A DNA stretch of 64,000 nt from Candidatus Woesearchaeota archaeon CG10_big_fil_rev_8_21_14_0_10_45_16 (GCA_002762785.1 PCXY01000005.1:252796-316795); one strand, 5' to 3'; numbered from the stretch's first letter, positions 30,954 to 40,652 are shown. Translations and numbers: made by a program. Notes: a model not told the origin generated them from the letters alone.

Positions 30954-32519
30954 TTATTCGTTGCCCAGCAGTATCTCGATCACAGCTGCGAAGGCAGGAC
31001 GGGCGATCAGCACGCCGAAGGAGATGCCGGCGATGGTCGTCAAAGCGAAACCTTTCAATAGCCCGGCGCCGGCCCAGAGAAGAGGCAGCATGCCAGCTAG
31101 TGTAGTCAGATAAGCACCGACGACGATAAACATGGCGTTCTTGAGACGATTCTTCCAGCTGCTGCTGCGTTCACCACGCAAAGTCTCGTCGGTGATGACC
31201 ACCAGATGGTCGACACCCGTACCGGCGACGATGATGATACCGGCGATGGCTGCCAGATCAAGATTAGTGCCCACTAAAGCGGCAAAGCCCAGGATCATAA
31301 CCATTTCTGACAACAAAGTCAGGATCATCGGGATGACTACTTTCAATCTCCTGTAGCGGAGATAGATGACTAAGATGACGGCTAAGATAGCTAGGAGACC
31401 GACTTTGATGATATTCTCCAGGAATTCGTGGCCTAATGAAGGTGAGATGCTATCAAGCTTGACCACATTCAGCTGCACCGGGAGACTGCCGGTGATGATG
31501 ATCGTCTGAAGCCGTTTCATGCTGTCTAACGTATTAGTGATAGCTTCCTGCTGGGTTCTTCCCGAGCCGGAACCAGAGATCTGGATGTTGCTGGTCTGTC
31601 TTCCCTGAAGTTCACAGCCGATGCGCAAGGAATCGACTTCCTGGTCGTCAAGATACAAGACCAGATCTTTGTCAAGATAACATTGACCTTCTTCACGGAT
31701 AGCTTTCAGCTGTCCAGTAAGCTGAGCCTGCCTCTGCGCCGCTTCAGGGCTTAAAGTTATACTAAAGAAAAATGAACAGAAATAACCGTCGCCAGAATTC
31801 TGACAGCCGCGACGCGGATCGATGCCGGAACAGTCAGCAGTCCTACAGACGTAGGTAATGTCCTTATCTCCGCCGGAGAAGACCGGCTGGTCGGCGATGG
31901 TCGCCTCAAACTTTCCCTGGCTGGCCAGCAGCTGCTGGACTTCTTCTTCCGTAACGCCGGCTATCTCGATCAGGATGAAATCTTCACCTTGAAGATCAGA
32001 AGCTTCCCTAATGACCACGTCACTCAGTCCATAGACATTGAGACGCTGCTGCAGGCTCTCGATGGTTGTCTGGAGATCTTCCTGAGAAACTTTCTCCTGC
32101 GGTTTCAACAATACTCTAGTTCCACCGGCCAGATCAAGACCTTTACGTAAGTTAGAGACAGGAGCGTCATAGACGCGCAGACCCAGATTTGCACCATCGG
32201 TTATCAAAGTATAGGTAGCTCTAGAAGTCTGCACCCTCACCGTAGTGTTGGCAGGCAGTTTTGAAATGTAATCATAATAATCATCTTCACCCATGATAGT
32301 GGTAGAGTCAAGACGGGTGATGGTCTCTTTCCCTAACGGCGTCAGCTTTGGAGAAGGGTTCTCGATGCCGCCGTTGGCAGCAGAAGAATTAGGAGCGACG
32401 CTGCGGATAGCCACCCCATCATTGCCGAAAAATTGCGGCTGGATGGCAACGTATGAGAATAATAAGAATGCCAATAATAGCAAGACTCTCCAGTTTTTGA
32501 GAAGGGGCGAGATTTTCAT
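30954..32519 (-). CDS. secD: Protein-export membrane protein SecD
   Basis: 521-aa partner of SecF that uses the proton gradient to aid late translocation. It has one N-terminal membrane helix, a large external domain with LRKGLDLAGGTRVLLKP near residue 125, and five C-terminal helices with AAIAGIIIVAGTGVDHLVVI. The external domain contains several cysteines. It overlaps secF by 4 nt. Confidence 0.95.
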   Translation of the reverse strand: MKISPLLKNWRVLLLLAFLLFSYVAIQPQFFGNDGVAIRSVAPNSSAANGGIENPSPKLTPLGKETITRLDSTTIMGEDDYYDYISKLPANTTVRVQTSRATYTLITDGANLGLRVYDAPVSNLRKGLDLAGGTRVLLKPQEKVSQEDLQTTIESLQQRLNVYGLSDVVIREASDLQGEDFILIEIAGVTEEEVQQLLASQGKFEATIADQPVFSGGDKDITYVCRTADCSGIDPRRGCQNSGDGYFCSFFFSITLSPEAAQRQAQLTGQLKAIREEGQCYLDKDLVLYLDDQEVDSLRIGCELQGRQTSNIQISGSGSGRTQQEAITNTLDSMKRLQTIIITGSLPVQLNVVKLDSISPSLGHEFLENIIKVGLLAILAVILVIYLRYRRLKVVIPMILTLLSEMVMILGFAALVGTNLDLAAIAGIIIVAGTGVDHLVVITDETLRGERSSSWKNRLKNAMFIVVGAYLTTLAGMLPLLWAGAGLLKGFALTTIAGISFGVLIARPAFAAVIEILLGNE

Positions 32520-33397
32520 TTCTGCTTCCTCTCCAGGTAGATCCTTAGGATGCCCACGTTCTGGATCCAGGTCATGATAATATCCACGACCAGACCGATG
32601 AACAAGATCAACATGATCTGTTTGACGATGTCGCTCTGCACGAAAAAGAAAGCGATAAGCACTGCAACCAGAGTGGTGGAAGTCATGGTCGCCCCAGTCT
32701 TCATGGCGCTGTAGACCCTTTGCATCACCGATTCGTCACGGCGTTTCAAGACCCTAGTGCTAAGCAGGATGTCGGTATCGACAGAATAACCTATCAGCAT
32801 CAAGAAAGCGGCGATGCCGGCCGATCCTAATTTCATGCCGGTCAAATTGAACACAGCCAGAGTGACCACGATGTCGGAAAAAGCGGCCAGGATGACAGCC
32901 ATACTTGGCGCGATAGCCCGGAAATAGAAAAATACGACGGTTCCCATCAGCAGGAAGGCGACGATAAGCGAGAGTACTAATTGCCTGAAGAAACTGTCGC
33001 CGAGAGCGGAACCGACCACTTCGACGCTGTAATCACCGCTCTTGATACCGGCTTCTTTCTCGATGGCAGTTGTCAGCGCATCAATGTCGGCTGTCTCTTG
33101 AGCGCCGGAATCGACAGCCACGCTGGTGATAGTATTACCAGAAGAAAGAGTCCTCATAGTGACATCAAGAGTAGGAAACTGCTGTTCAAGGCTTTGCTCT
33201 ATAGCGCTGATGTCCAAACTAGGATTATAATCAAAAGTGATGGTGGAACCGCCTTTCAACGAGATCCCTTTATGGACAAAGTCACCAGTAGTACTATACT
33301 GTACGCTGATCTGGATTATAGCTAGAAGCAGAATCAGGAAAGGGATGATCAGAAGCTTCTTGTACTGGTTCTCATAGATCCTCTTGATTGAACGCAT
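32516..33397 (-). CDS. secF: Protein-export membrane protein SecF
   Basis: 293-aa SecF with six membrane helices. Features: FVHKGISLKGGSTITFDYNP in the first periplasm-side region and GYSVDTDILLSTRVLKRRD, which is the conserved D1 motif. An in-frame ATG at 33469 exists, but the minus-strand TATA box near 33420-33430 (CTTTATATAGG) puts the start at 33397 (MRSIKRIYENQ), about 27 nt downstream. secF precedes secD, the usual archaeal order. Confidence 0.95.
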   Translation of the reverse strand: MRSIKRIYENQYKKLLIIPFLILLLAIIQISVQYSTTGDFVHKGISLKGGSTITFDYNPSLDISAIEQSLEQQFPTLDVTMRTLSSGNTITSVAVDSGAQETADIDALTTAIEKEAGIKSGDYSVEVVGSALGDSFFRQLVLSLIVAFLLMGTVVFFYFRAIAPSMAVILAAFSDIVVTLAVFNLTGMKLGSAGIAAFLMLIGYSVDTDILLSTRVLKRRDESVMQRVYSAMKTGATMTSTTLVAVLIAFFFVQSDIVKQIMLILFIGLVVDIIMTWIQNVGILRIYLERKQK

Positions 33398-33546
33398 GAT
33401 TCCTGGCAAGGAAGCCGATCCTATATAAAGATTGTGATGAAGAGGGATGTGTAGAAAATGAAGGGTCACCGCCTAAAGACGGATGTGTAAAGTCGAGAGA
33501 GGCCAGATCTAATTGAAGTCAAGCCGTTTTGGTATTCTGACACAAT

Positions 33547-33558
33547 AAAACTTATAAA
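33547..33558 (+). promoter_or_regulatory. TATA box of pyrG
   Basis: AAACTTATAAAG is centred about 27 nt before ATG 33580. The rest of the 33398-33579 gap shows no other clear signal apart from the divergent secF TATA box. Confidence 0.65.
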
Positions 33559-33579
33559 GCAGCAGCCAGCCAGACATCT

Positions 33580-35259
33580 ATGCCCACTGCACCAGAGTCA
33601 GAAACCAAGTATATCTTTGTCTCAGGTGGCGTCATCTCCGGCATCGGCAAGGGCGTCTCTGCTGCTTCTATCGCGGTATTACTGAAAGGAAGAGGATTAA
33701 AAGTAAGCAGTATCAAATGTGAAAATTATCTTAATATCGATTCTGGTACGATCAATCCGATCGAACACGGTGATCCTTTTCTCTGCAACGACGGCCTGGA
33801 AGCAGACATGGATCTCGGCACCTATGAAAGGTTCTTAGGAGAAGAGATGGGCCATGCTAATTTCACCACCATGGGCCAGATCTATAAAGCAGTCATCGAT
33901 AGGGAGCGTTCCATGGGCTACAACGGTGAGGACGTGGAAGCGATCCCGCACGTCTCGGATGAGATTATCGAACGTATCATCAATGCCGGGAAAGGCAAGG
34001 ACATCGTCATCGTCGAGCTGGGCGGGACCGCCGGCGAGTATCAGAACATGCTTTATTATGAAGCCTGCCGCATCATGAAGACGACGATGCCGGGAAAAGT
34101 CATCAACATCCATGTATCTTACATGCCCTTGCCGAAACATCTCGGCGAACCGAAGACCAAACCGACCCAGATGTCAGTAAGTTTACTCATGAGCATGGGC
34201 ATCCAGCCAGAATTTCTGATCTTACGAGGGGAAGTCGGTCTTGATGAAAGAAGACGGTATGTACTTGGATTGAGAACAAGTATCCGTGGTGAAAACATCT
34301 TTGTGGCTCCCGATGTAGAATCCATCTATAAAGTTCCTCTTCTTTTCGCGGAACAGCAGGTTGACAGCAAGGTCCTTCATCATTTCGGCATGTTCCCCAG
34401 CAAGATAGATCTTACACCGTGGGAGAAGTTAGTGCAGGGCATCGGATCGACCAAGAAAGACAAGATAAAAGTGGCAGTAGCCGGCAAGTATCTCAGCAAG
34501 AACAAAGGCGATTTCGAGCTGGTCGATGTCTATAATTCATTGATGGAAGCGATCAAGCACGCCGGCTGGAAACTTAACATCGAACCGGAGATAAATTTTG
34601 TCAGCACCTTGCTGATCGAAGAAGAGGGTGCGGAAGCAAGCCTACGGGACATGGATGCTATCATCGTGCCGATCGGCTGGGGCAAGAGAGGAGCGGAAGG
34701 GAAAGTGCAGGCAGTCAAATATGCCCGTGAGAATAAGATCCCTTATCTGGGCCTTTGTTATGGTATGCAGCTAGCCTGTGTGGAATTCGCCCGCAATGTA
34801 GTCGGGTTAGAAGGAGCAGACACCGAAGAAAATGATCCCGATACTGCTCACAAGATCGTCCACAGCATCCCCTTCAACGAAAAATATCAGACCATCAAAG
34901 GCGAGGGCACCTCGATGCGCCTTGGCGCCTACGATTGTGTCATCAAGCCCAATACTTTAGCTGAGAACTTGTATAGCAGATGGAACGGCTGGAAAGATCA
35001 GGAGAAACACATCATCTCGGAAAGACACCGGCATCGCTTTGAGTTTAACAACTCGTATAGAGAACCGCTGCAACAGAAAGGCTTCGTCTTTTCCGGCACC
35101 TCGCCTGATGATTTCTTCGTGGAAGTGATCGAACTGCCGAAAGAGATGCATCCGTTCTTCATCGCTACTCAAGGCCATCCAGAATACAAGTCGCAGCCGC
35201 TGAAACCGCATCCTTTGTTCTTAGGACTGCTGGAAGCAGCGCTGGCGAATAAGAAGTAG
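33580..35259 (+). CDS. pyrG: CTP synthase
   Basis: Makes CTP from UTP, ATP and glutamine. The N-terminal amidoligase domain has VSGGVISGIGKGVSAASIA and the NPIEHGDPFLCNDGLEADMD segment. The C-terminal class I glutaminase domain has the nucleophile in GLCYGMQLA and the catalytic His/Glu in TQGHPEYKS. The 559 aa are slightly longer than the usual 530-550. In the family motif at the N-terminal site, PYLNIDPGTMSP-type, the sequence here is NYLNIDSGTINP. Confidence 0.96.
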   Translation: MPTAPESETKYIFVSGGVISGIGKGVSAASIAVLLKGRGLKVSSIKCENYLNIDSGTINPIEHGDPFLCNDGLEADMDLGTYERFLGEEMGHANFTTMGQIYKAVIDRERSMGYNGEDVEAIPHVSDEIIERIINAGKGKDIVIVELGGTAGEYQNMLYYEACRIMKTTMPGKVINIHVSYMPLPKHLGEPKTKPTQMSVSLLMSMGIQPEFLILRGEVGLDERRRYVLGLRTSIRGENIFVAPDVESIYKVPLLFAEQQVDSKVLHHFGMFPSKIDLTPWEKLVQGIGSTKKDKIKVAVAGKYLSKNKGDFELVDVYNSLMEAIKHAGWKLNIEPEINFVSTLLIEEEGAEASLRDMDAIIVPIGWGKRGAEGKVQAVKYARENKIPYLGLCYGMQLACVEFARNVVGLEGADTEENDPDTAHKIVHSIPFNEKYQTIKGEGTSMRLGAYDCVIKPNTLAENLYSRWNGWKDQEKHIISERHRHRFEFNNSYREPLQQKGFVFSGTSPDDFFVEVIELPKEMHPFFIATQGHPEYKSQPLKPHPLFLGLLEAALANKK

Positions 35260-35329
35260 AAAATGTGATTACCTCCAAGTGACTATTTTCGGGTAAAAGT
35301 TTATAAATAACTGATTGAATAGAACCTCC

Positions 35330-35956
35330 ATGGTAGAGATGCTAGAAATTTATGACCTGAAGGGAGAACTGATAGGAACACAAGATCGAGCTTCTTTCTA
35401 TCGTGAAATCAAAGATGAATTTGCTCACACCGGGAGGATCACCCGGCAAGTACGGAGAGTAACGTTGCTTCTAAAAAATACGAAAGGAAATATTTATCTT
35501 CAGAAACGAAGCAAATCTAAAAGTGAAAATTCTGGACTTTACGACAAGACGATCGGCGGTCATGTTAAAGCCAGAAATACGTTCGACATGACTATGATTC
35601 AAGAATCAGCTGAAGAATTGGGGTTCCCCGCAGCCGTTTTACCTTCTGAGGATTATGATCAGATGCTAAGAAATATCAATCTTGAAACAATAGCTATTCT
35701 CACTCAAGTTGAGATCCATAATAATTTTCAGTCAAGAAGAGTAGATAGAAAAGGAAAGATTTTTGTCCAGCCATACATCTCTGCTTCCTATGTAGGAACA
35801 TATGACGGTTCATTGCGATTCACAGACGGAGAGAGCTCAGGTATTGAAGTTTTTTCATTGCAGGAACTTGAGAAAGAGCTAGAGATTAACGCGGGAAGAT
35901 ATACTGCTGACCTAAGTTTTTTAGTGAGACGCCATAAAAATTTTCTTTCACGGTAA
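35330..35956 (+). CDS. Nudix-fold hydrolase with altered Nudix box
   Basis: 208-aa protein. In the Nudix box G77-x5-[N83]-x7-[Q91]-E92-x2-E95-E96-x-G98, the first Glu is Asn and the Arg is Gln, but the three metal-binding glutamates are kept. The N-terminal YDLKGELIGTQDR resembles IPP isomerase-like Nudix proteins. A TATA box near 35299-35309 sets the ATG at 35330 rather than a TTG at 35315. It is A/T-rich relative to pyrG. Confidence 0.75.
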   Translation: MVEMLEIYDLKGELIGTQDRASFYREIKDEFAHTGRITRQVRRVTLLLKNTKGNIYLQKRSKSKSENSGLYDKTIGGHVKARNTFDMTMIQESAEELGFPAAVLPSEDYDQMLRNINLETIAILTQVEIHNNFQSRRVDRKGKIFVQPYISASYVGTYDGSLRFTDGESSGIEVFSLQELEKELEINAGRYTADLSFLVRRHKNFLSR

Positions 35957-36011
35957 AAAAAGAGGGGCCCAAAACTCAATATTTATAACCTTCATTCTTT
36001 CAAAGGATACC

Positions 36012-36449
36012 ATGGAACTTGTTGTTAAAGAAGCGTCATTACCGGAAGCGGCTACGGTGAATGCGACCATCACGGAGTTTGACCGGGTATTTGATGCACC
36101 ATATTTCAGCCAGACCATCGGCAGCAAAAAACATCTGATCATAGTAGCGTATCTTAGTGGTCGGCCGGTCGGTTATGTCATCGGCTACGACAAGTTCAGC
36201 GACGGTTCGTTCTACTGCTGGATGGCCGGCGTCGATCCTGAACATAGAAGAAAAGGGATCCTGAAAGCCATGATGACTTATTTCAATAGCTGGGTGCGTG
36301 GGAAAGGTTATGAAAAGATCAAGATCAAGACCCGCAACAACCGCAGAGAGATGCTGTCGTATCTAGTGAAAGAAAGGTATAATTTTACGGAAGTTGAGCC
36401 GCAGGAGAACATCGAAGACAACAGGATCATGCTAGAGAAGAGTATCTGA
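36012..36449 (+). CDS. GNAT-family N-acetyltransferase
   Basis: 145-aa single GNAT domain. Acetyl-CoA motif A is seen in MAGVDPEHRRKGILKAMM (the V-x-P-x-x-R-x-x-G-x-x pattern), and motif B in IKIKTRNNRREMLSYLVKERYNFTEVE. Substrate unknown. A TATA-like ATATTTATAA lies about 26 nt upstream of the ATG. It is not tied by overlap to its neighbours. Confidence 0.85.
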   Translation: MELVVKEASLPEAATVNATITEFDRVFDAPYFSQTIGSKKHLIIVAYLSGRPVGYVIGYDKFSDGSFYCWMAGVDPEHRRKGILKAMMTYFNSWVRGKGYEKIKIKTRNNRREMLSYLVKERYNFTEVEPQENIEDNRIMLEKSI

Positions 36450-36521
36450 GGATTGATTTTGAGCTGACTGTACCGGCGCTCATCAAAAACATTTATAAAC
36501 AACTCTTCCCTCTTTAACATA

Positions 36522-37469
36522 GTGGAATTTATCCAGCTAAAAGAGGTGTCAAAGAGTTTCGGCCGGAAGACGATCATCCAGGATGTAAACCTCACCATCA
36601 AAGATGGCGAGATCTGGGGCGTCCTTGGCAATTCAGGTAGTGGTAAGACTACTCTTCTGAACCTTCTTTCAGGATTCCTGCAGCCATCTGTCGGAGAGAT
36701 CGGCTACTTTTCTAGGATTGACAACCAGCCAAAGAATCTTTATACCAATTTTCACAAGATCAAAAGACATATCGGTTTCACGCCGCAGCATTCGGCTATC
36801 TATCCCAAGCTGACAGTAAAAGAAAACTTACTGCACTTCGGTCAATTATACGGACTGAAGAAAGAGACTATCATCGAAAACGCCAAGAGCTTGCTTCATT
36901 TTACCGGATTATACGAAGACCGTGACAAGATCGCTGACCACCTTTCTGAAGGGATGAGAAAACGGCTGGACATCATGTGCAGTCTCATCCACAAGCCGCG
37001 GATACTATTTTTAGACGAGCCGACGGCCAACCTCGGTCCGATCGCTGAAAGAGATGTGCTAGCTTTGATCGAAGCCGTAAATGCCCAAGGCGTAACTGTA
37101 GTGATGGCTTCACATAACCTTGAAAATGTCGAGCGTGTCTGCACCAAGTTTGCTATCATCAAAGACGGGAAACTGCGAAGCTACCAGATGCTGGATGAAC
37201 TTCAGAGACCGTTCCTGAAAGATAATGTTTCGATCAATATCAAGACCAGTAAAGAAAAGGATCAATTGATCGCCATCGCCAAGAAGCTGCCTGTCAGCAG
37301 GATCGTCGATCAAGGCAATCAGCTCGTGCTTGATTCAGTCGATCCAGGGAAAACCATGTCCAAGCTTCTGGATTCTATCGAAAGTGAAGGGTTGTATCTG
37401 CATGATCTTGATGTCAGGAAGCCGACCCTGCGAGAGATCTTTGAGAAGATAGTGGAGGACAAAGAATGA
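36522..37469 (+). CDS. ABC transporter ATP-binding protein
   Basis: 315 aa. Walker A GNSGSGKTT, the Q-loop, signature LSEGMRKRLDI and Walker B ILFLDEP make a complete ATPase domain (residues 1-220). A C-terminal domain of about 90 residues follows. The start is GTG at 36522, about 28 nt after a TTTATAAAC TATA box, so the mRNA is probably leaderless with GTG. It overlaps the permease gene by 4 nt. Confidence 0.93.
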   Translation: MEFIQLKEVSKSFGRKTIIQDVNLTIKDGEIWGVLGNSGSGKTTLLNLLSGFLQPSVGEIGYFSRIDNQPKNLYTNFHKIKRHIGFTPQHSAIYPKLTVKENLLHFGQLYGLKKETIIENAKSLLHFTGLYEDRDKIADHLSEGMRKRLDIMCSLIHKPRILFLDEPTANLGPIAERDVLALIEAVNAQGVTVVMASHNLENVERVCTKFAIIKDGKLRSYQMLDELQRPFLKDNVSINIKTSKEKDQLIAIAKKLPVSRIVDQGNQLVLDSVDPGKTMSKLLDSIESEGLYLHDLDVRKPTLREIFEKIVEDKE

Positions 37470-39178
37470 GCTCGCTGTGGCTGCTGACCAAGAAAAGCTT
37501 GAAAGTGCTGATCCGCTCCAAGAGTTCGGCATTGATAGTCATCTTCGCTCCGCTTCTGATCATCCTGGTCTTGGGGTTAGCCTATAACACTAATGAGCGT
37601 TTCGGGCTGAACATCGGCGTCTATGCGCCGTCGTTCACTGATGATGTCAATAGTTTTGTCAGCATCCTGCAGGAAGATGAGTTCACCATCATTCCCTACG
37701 ATTCGTCGATAGAACAATGTGTCGATGACATCAGGAGCGGTCTCGTCCACACCTGCATCTCACTGCCTTCCTCATTGAAAGTGGAAGATAACAACCCAAA
37801 AGATATCGTTTTCTATGTCGATCCCAGCCGGGTAAATTTGGTATGGATGGTCCAAGAGACAGTCAAAGGCAAGTTTGAACTGCGATCCCAGACCATCAGG
37901 GAAGAGCTCAGCCAGAATATCTTGACCAAGCTGATGACCACTAAAGACGGCATCGCCGCCCAAAATTCATTATTATCGTCTGTCAAGGAACAGCAGAATT
38001 CTTTCAGCGCATCGACTGAGGCCGTCAAGCAGCAGCTCAGTACTTTAGATCTCACGCTGCCGGAAAGCTCGTACAGCACCGAATCTGTAGACACCATCAA
38101 GTCCAGCATCAACAGCAGCCATGAGAAGATCGGTGAAGCGCTAGATAGTCTCGACAGCCTGAACATCTCTTCCGGCCAGAAAGCCGATATCAAAGATGCG
38201 TTGGAAAAAGCTCAGGAAGAGCTTAGCTCATCATTAACATTGGTTGAAGGGAACGCTTCTTCATCTGTATTGGGGATAATCGCGATACTGGAACAGGACT
38301 TAGCGTCGGCTAGAGTTAAGCTGCAGGCAGCGGCTGAAAGGACGGCTAACAGTCAGACCATCCTTGAGACTGCATCGGGCGAGATTGCCCAAACCTTGGA
38401 ACAGCTGAACTCTATCTCAGACGGGTTAGGAAAACTGCAGCAGAACATCGAGTCGCAGCAGGTGACAGAAGCAGGGACCATCGCCTCGCCGTTGAACACC
38501 AAGATCGAAAAAGTCAGCACGGAAGGGACCTATCTAAGCTATCTTTTCCCTGCTTTATTGATATTGGTGGTCATGTTCAGCTCTCTGGCTTTGGGGACGA
38601 CTCTTGTCATGGTAGAGAAAAATAGCCCTGCTTTCATCCGCAACTTCTTCCTGCCGATCAAGAAAGTGACGTTCATCGCCTCCATCTATTTTACGAACCT
38701 GATATTGATACTGATCCAGATCGCAGTCATCCTATTGATCTCGTTATTCTTCCTCAGCGATTCCATCGCCGCCTTCCCGACGGTGGCTTTCATCCTTTTC
38801 GTCGCGGCTTCCGTCTTTACTTTCCTTGGTATGGTCGTTGGTTATATCTTCAAATCTGAAGAGACCGGCATCCTTGCTTCCATATCTTTAGGCAGTTTGT
38901 TATTGTTTATCTCTGGTTTGATTTTACCATTAGAAGGTATCGCCCCTCTGTTACGCGGACTCGTCAGTTTAAATCCATTCGTCATTGCAGAAGGGATGGT
39001 CAGAGAAGTTTTCATCTTTGGTGCGCCTTTCACCAATATCTGGATTGATCTTCTGATCCTTATCAGTTATGCAGTAGCCTTATTTTTGATAATATTGATT
39101 ATCGAATCATTCTTGCACGATCATCTGGTTGAAAGGATGATCAGACATCACCGTGAAAAACAGCAGAGACCAAAGTAG
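37466..39178 (+). CDS. ABC-2 type transporter permease
   Basis: 570 aa. One N-terminal membrane helix (about 20-42) is followed by a large external domain of about 320 residues rich in Ser, Thr and Gln with heptad patterns suggesting a coiled coil. Five or six C-terminal helices follow, as in ABC-2 (YhgE/Pip-like) exporters. With the preceding ATPase it forms an exporter; substrate unknown. The external coiled coil suggests a cell-surface or polymer-related role (inference). Confidence 0.88.
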   Translation: MSSLWLLTKKSLKVLIRSKSSALIVIFAPLLIILVLGLAYNTNERFGLNIGVYAPSFTDDVNSFVSILQEDEFTIIPYDSSIEQCVDDIRSGLVHTCISLPSSLKVEDNNPKDIVFYVDPSRVNLVWMVQETVKGKFELRSQTIREELSQNILTKLMTTKDGIAAQNSLLSSVKEQQNSFSASTEAVKQQLSTLDLTLPESSYSTESVDTIKSSINSSHEKIGEALDSLDSLNISSGQKADIKDALEKAQEELSSSLTLVEGNASSSVLGIIAILEQDLASARVKLQAAAERTANSQTILETASGEIAQTLEQLNSISDGLGKLQQNIESQQVTEAGTIASPLNTKIEKVSTEGTYLSYLFPALLILVVMFSSLALGTTLVMVEKNSPAFIRNFFLPIKKVTFIASIYFTNLILILIQIAVILLISLFFLSDSIAAFPTVAFILFVAASVFTFLGMVVGYIFKSEETGILASISLGSLLLFISGLILPLEGIAPLLRGLVSLNPFVIAEGMVREVFIFGAPFTNIWIDLLILISYAVALFLIILIIESFLHDHLVERMIRHHREKQQRPK

Positions 39179-39640
39179 ATGGCATTGATAATCATCACCG
39201 GAACACCAGGCACGGGAAAATCGACTTTGGCCATAATGTTAAAGAAAAAAGGTTTCTACCGTCTAGATCTTCATGAGCATTACAAAGAAGTTTCTACTGG
39301 TTATGATAGAAGCAAAAAGGCCTATGATGTTGATGTTAAGAGATTAGAAAAGTTGGTCAGAAAAGTCGTTAAAGAACACAAGGATGTGGTTTTTGATTCC
39401 CATGTTTCACACCTGCTGCCCAAGAAGATGGTTGATTGCTGTGTTGTTTTAGTATGTTCCGACCTGAAAAAATTAGAGAAAAGGTTACAGGAAAGGAACT
39501 ATTCCAAGAAGAAGATACGTGAGAATCTGGATGCAGAGATATTTCAAGAGTGCCTGATGGAAGCGCAGGAGAGAGGTTTTACACCAGTAGTGGTGGATAC
39601 GGCTACAGTAAAGAAGAAAGAGATGATCGGCTTTATTTAG
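39179..39640 (+). CDS. Fap7/AK6-like adenylate kinase
   Basis: 153 aa with P-loop GTPGTGKST (residues 8-16). The motif DSHVSHLLPKK and the segment CSDLKKLEKRLQERNYSKKK match the AK6/Fap7 group of small nucleoside-phosphate kinases, which act on 18S/16S rRNA maturation in eukaryotes and archaea. It starts directly after the permease stop and converges with the next gene, overlapping it by 8 bp. Lower G+C than neighbours. Confidence 0.82.
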   Translation: MALIIITGTPGTGKSTLAIMLKKKGFYRLDLHEHYKEVSTGYDRSKKAYDVDVKRLEKLVRKVVKEHKDVVFDSHVSHLLPKKMVDCCVVLVCSDLKKLEKRLQERNYSKKKIRENLDAEIFQECLMEAQERGFTPVVVDTATVKKKEMIGFI

Positions 39641-40547
39641 TGACAATATTTTTAGCAAAAGCCAGATTGTTAAATGTATTTTCATCTGACTTTATTACCA
39701 TCTGCACCAAAGCTTCCAGCGTCCTTACATGGTCACATTTTTTAGTGAGGGGCGTCTTACCTAGATTTATATGACCATCGGACAAGATCTCTGTTCTGAT
39801 GACGGAATTGGTAGGATTGTCTCGTCTAGTCTCTTCAAGATGGTGTACGGTCGCAAAAGCCTCAGATCCGTTCAAGACCCTCCTTATCTCATACTCTCCT
39901 TTACATTGATTATAAGGACTTTTTTGAGAATCCGTTGAAAGCTGATAATGTACTTTCACTTTATGAAGCCCAATATGCTCATCGACCATAGTTGTAACGG
40001 AAAAATTAACTGCGCGGCCGCCTCTCGTTACAAACCTTTTGTTGGTGACAGAAACGTAACCCGGCACTGGTATCCCCCTCGGGCCTGGAACGGCATCGCC
40101 GTGAAGATTCCTAAAATCTGGCCCGAAGAAGAAACCATCTTTCAGAGGAAGGTCCTGCTTATTTTCAAATTCGTAATGTGTGAACAGGCGATCTAAGGCG
40201 TTTTCATCGCCACGTTCGTAATCATAAAATACTTCAAGGATAGTATCATCCCGAAGATCCCGTAATCGAGATTTGATGAAGATCGTATGAGGCCTCAATG
40301 CTTTTCTAGGATCGTGACGATCGATAGTTACCAAGAAAGGCAGACCAACTTTTGAGTAGCGCAGCCTCAGAGCAGCATCGACAGCGCCGATAGTCTTTAA
40401 AGCACGATCTGGATCGCGTCTTTGTCCATCAGGAATTGTCTTAAGTCCCCTATACGTAGGCTCACCAGGTATAACCTGAAAATGATATGGTAAAGTCTCA
40501 GCTCGATGTGGGTTCTCTCTAAGGAAGTCGGCAATCTTCATCAGCAT
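39633..40547 (-). CDS. Unknown 304-aa protein
   Basis: Soluble protein, basic, with beta-rich central and C-terminal regions. It contains repeated charged pairs (RHDPRKALRPHTIFIKSRL, ERGDENALDRLF) and VHYQLSTDSQKSPYNQCKGE. No nuclease, kinase or methyltransferase motif is recognised. The true start may be ATG 40541, two codons in. A minus-strand TATA-like AAATATTTAAAC lies near 40563-40574. It diverges from aRF1. Confidence 0.65.
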   Translation of the reverse strand: MLMKIADFLRENPHRAETLPYHFQVIPGEPTYRGLKTIPDGQRRDPDRALKTIGAVDAALRLRYSKVGLPFLVTIDRHDPRKALRPHTIFIKSRLRDLRDDTILEVFYDYERGDENALDRLFTHYEFENKQDLPLKDGFFFGPDFRNLHGDAVPGPRGIPVPGYVSVTNKRFVTRGGRAVNFSVTTMVDEHIGLHKVKVHYQLSTDSQKSPYNQCKGEYEIRRVLNGSEAFATVHHLEETRRDNPTNSVIRTEILSDGHINLGKTPLTKKCDHVRTLEALVQMVIKSDENTFNNLAFAKNIVTK

Positions 40548-40562
40548 CCTGGAGAAATGCTA

Positions 40563-40574
40563 GTTTAAATATTT
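40563..40574 (-). promoter_or_regulatory. TATA box of the 304-aa gene
   Basis: Minus-strand AAATATTTAAAC is 22-28 nt from the two possible start codons, fitting leaderless transcription. Confidence 0.55.
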
Positions 40575-40621
40575 TACTCCTTAACAATAGAAAATTATCT
40601 TTAGAACAGTTGACCGCAAAT

Positions 40622-40631
40622 CTTTATAAAT
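40622..40631 (+). promoter_or_regulatory. TATA box of the aRF1 operon
   Basis: CTTTATAAAT is centred about 26 nt before ATG 40653. It is the only promoter seen for the four-gene aRF1 operon. Confidence 0.7.
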
Positions 40632-40652
40632 CAGCTTCTATCTGTTATCAAA

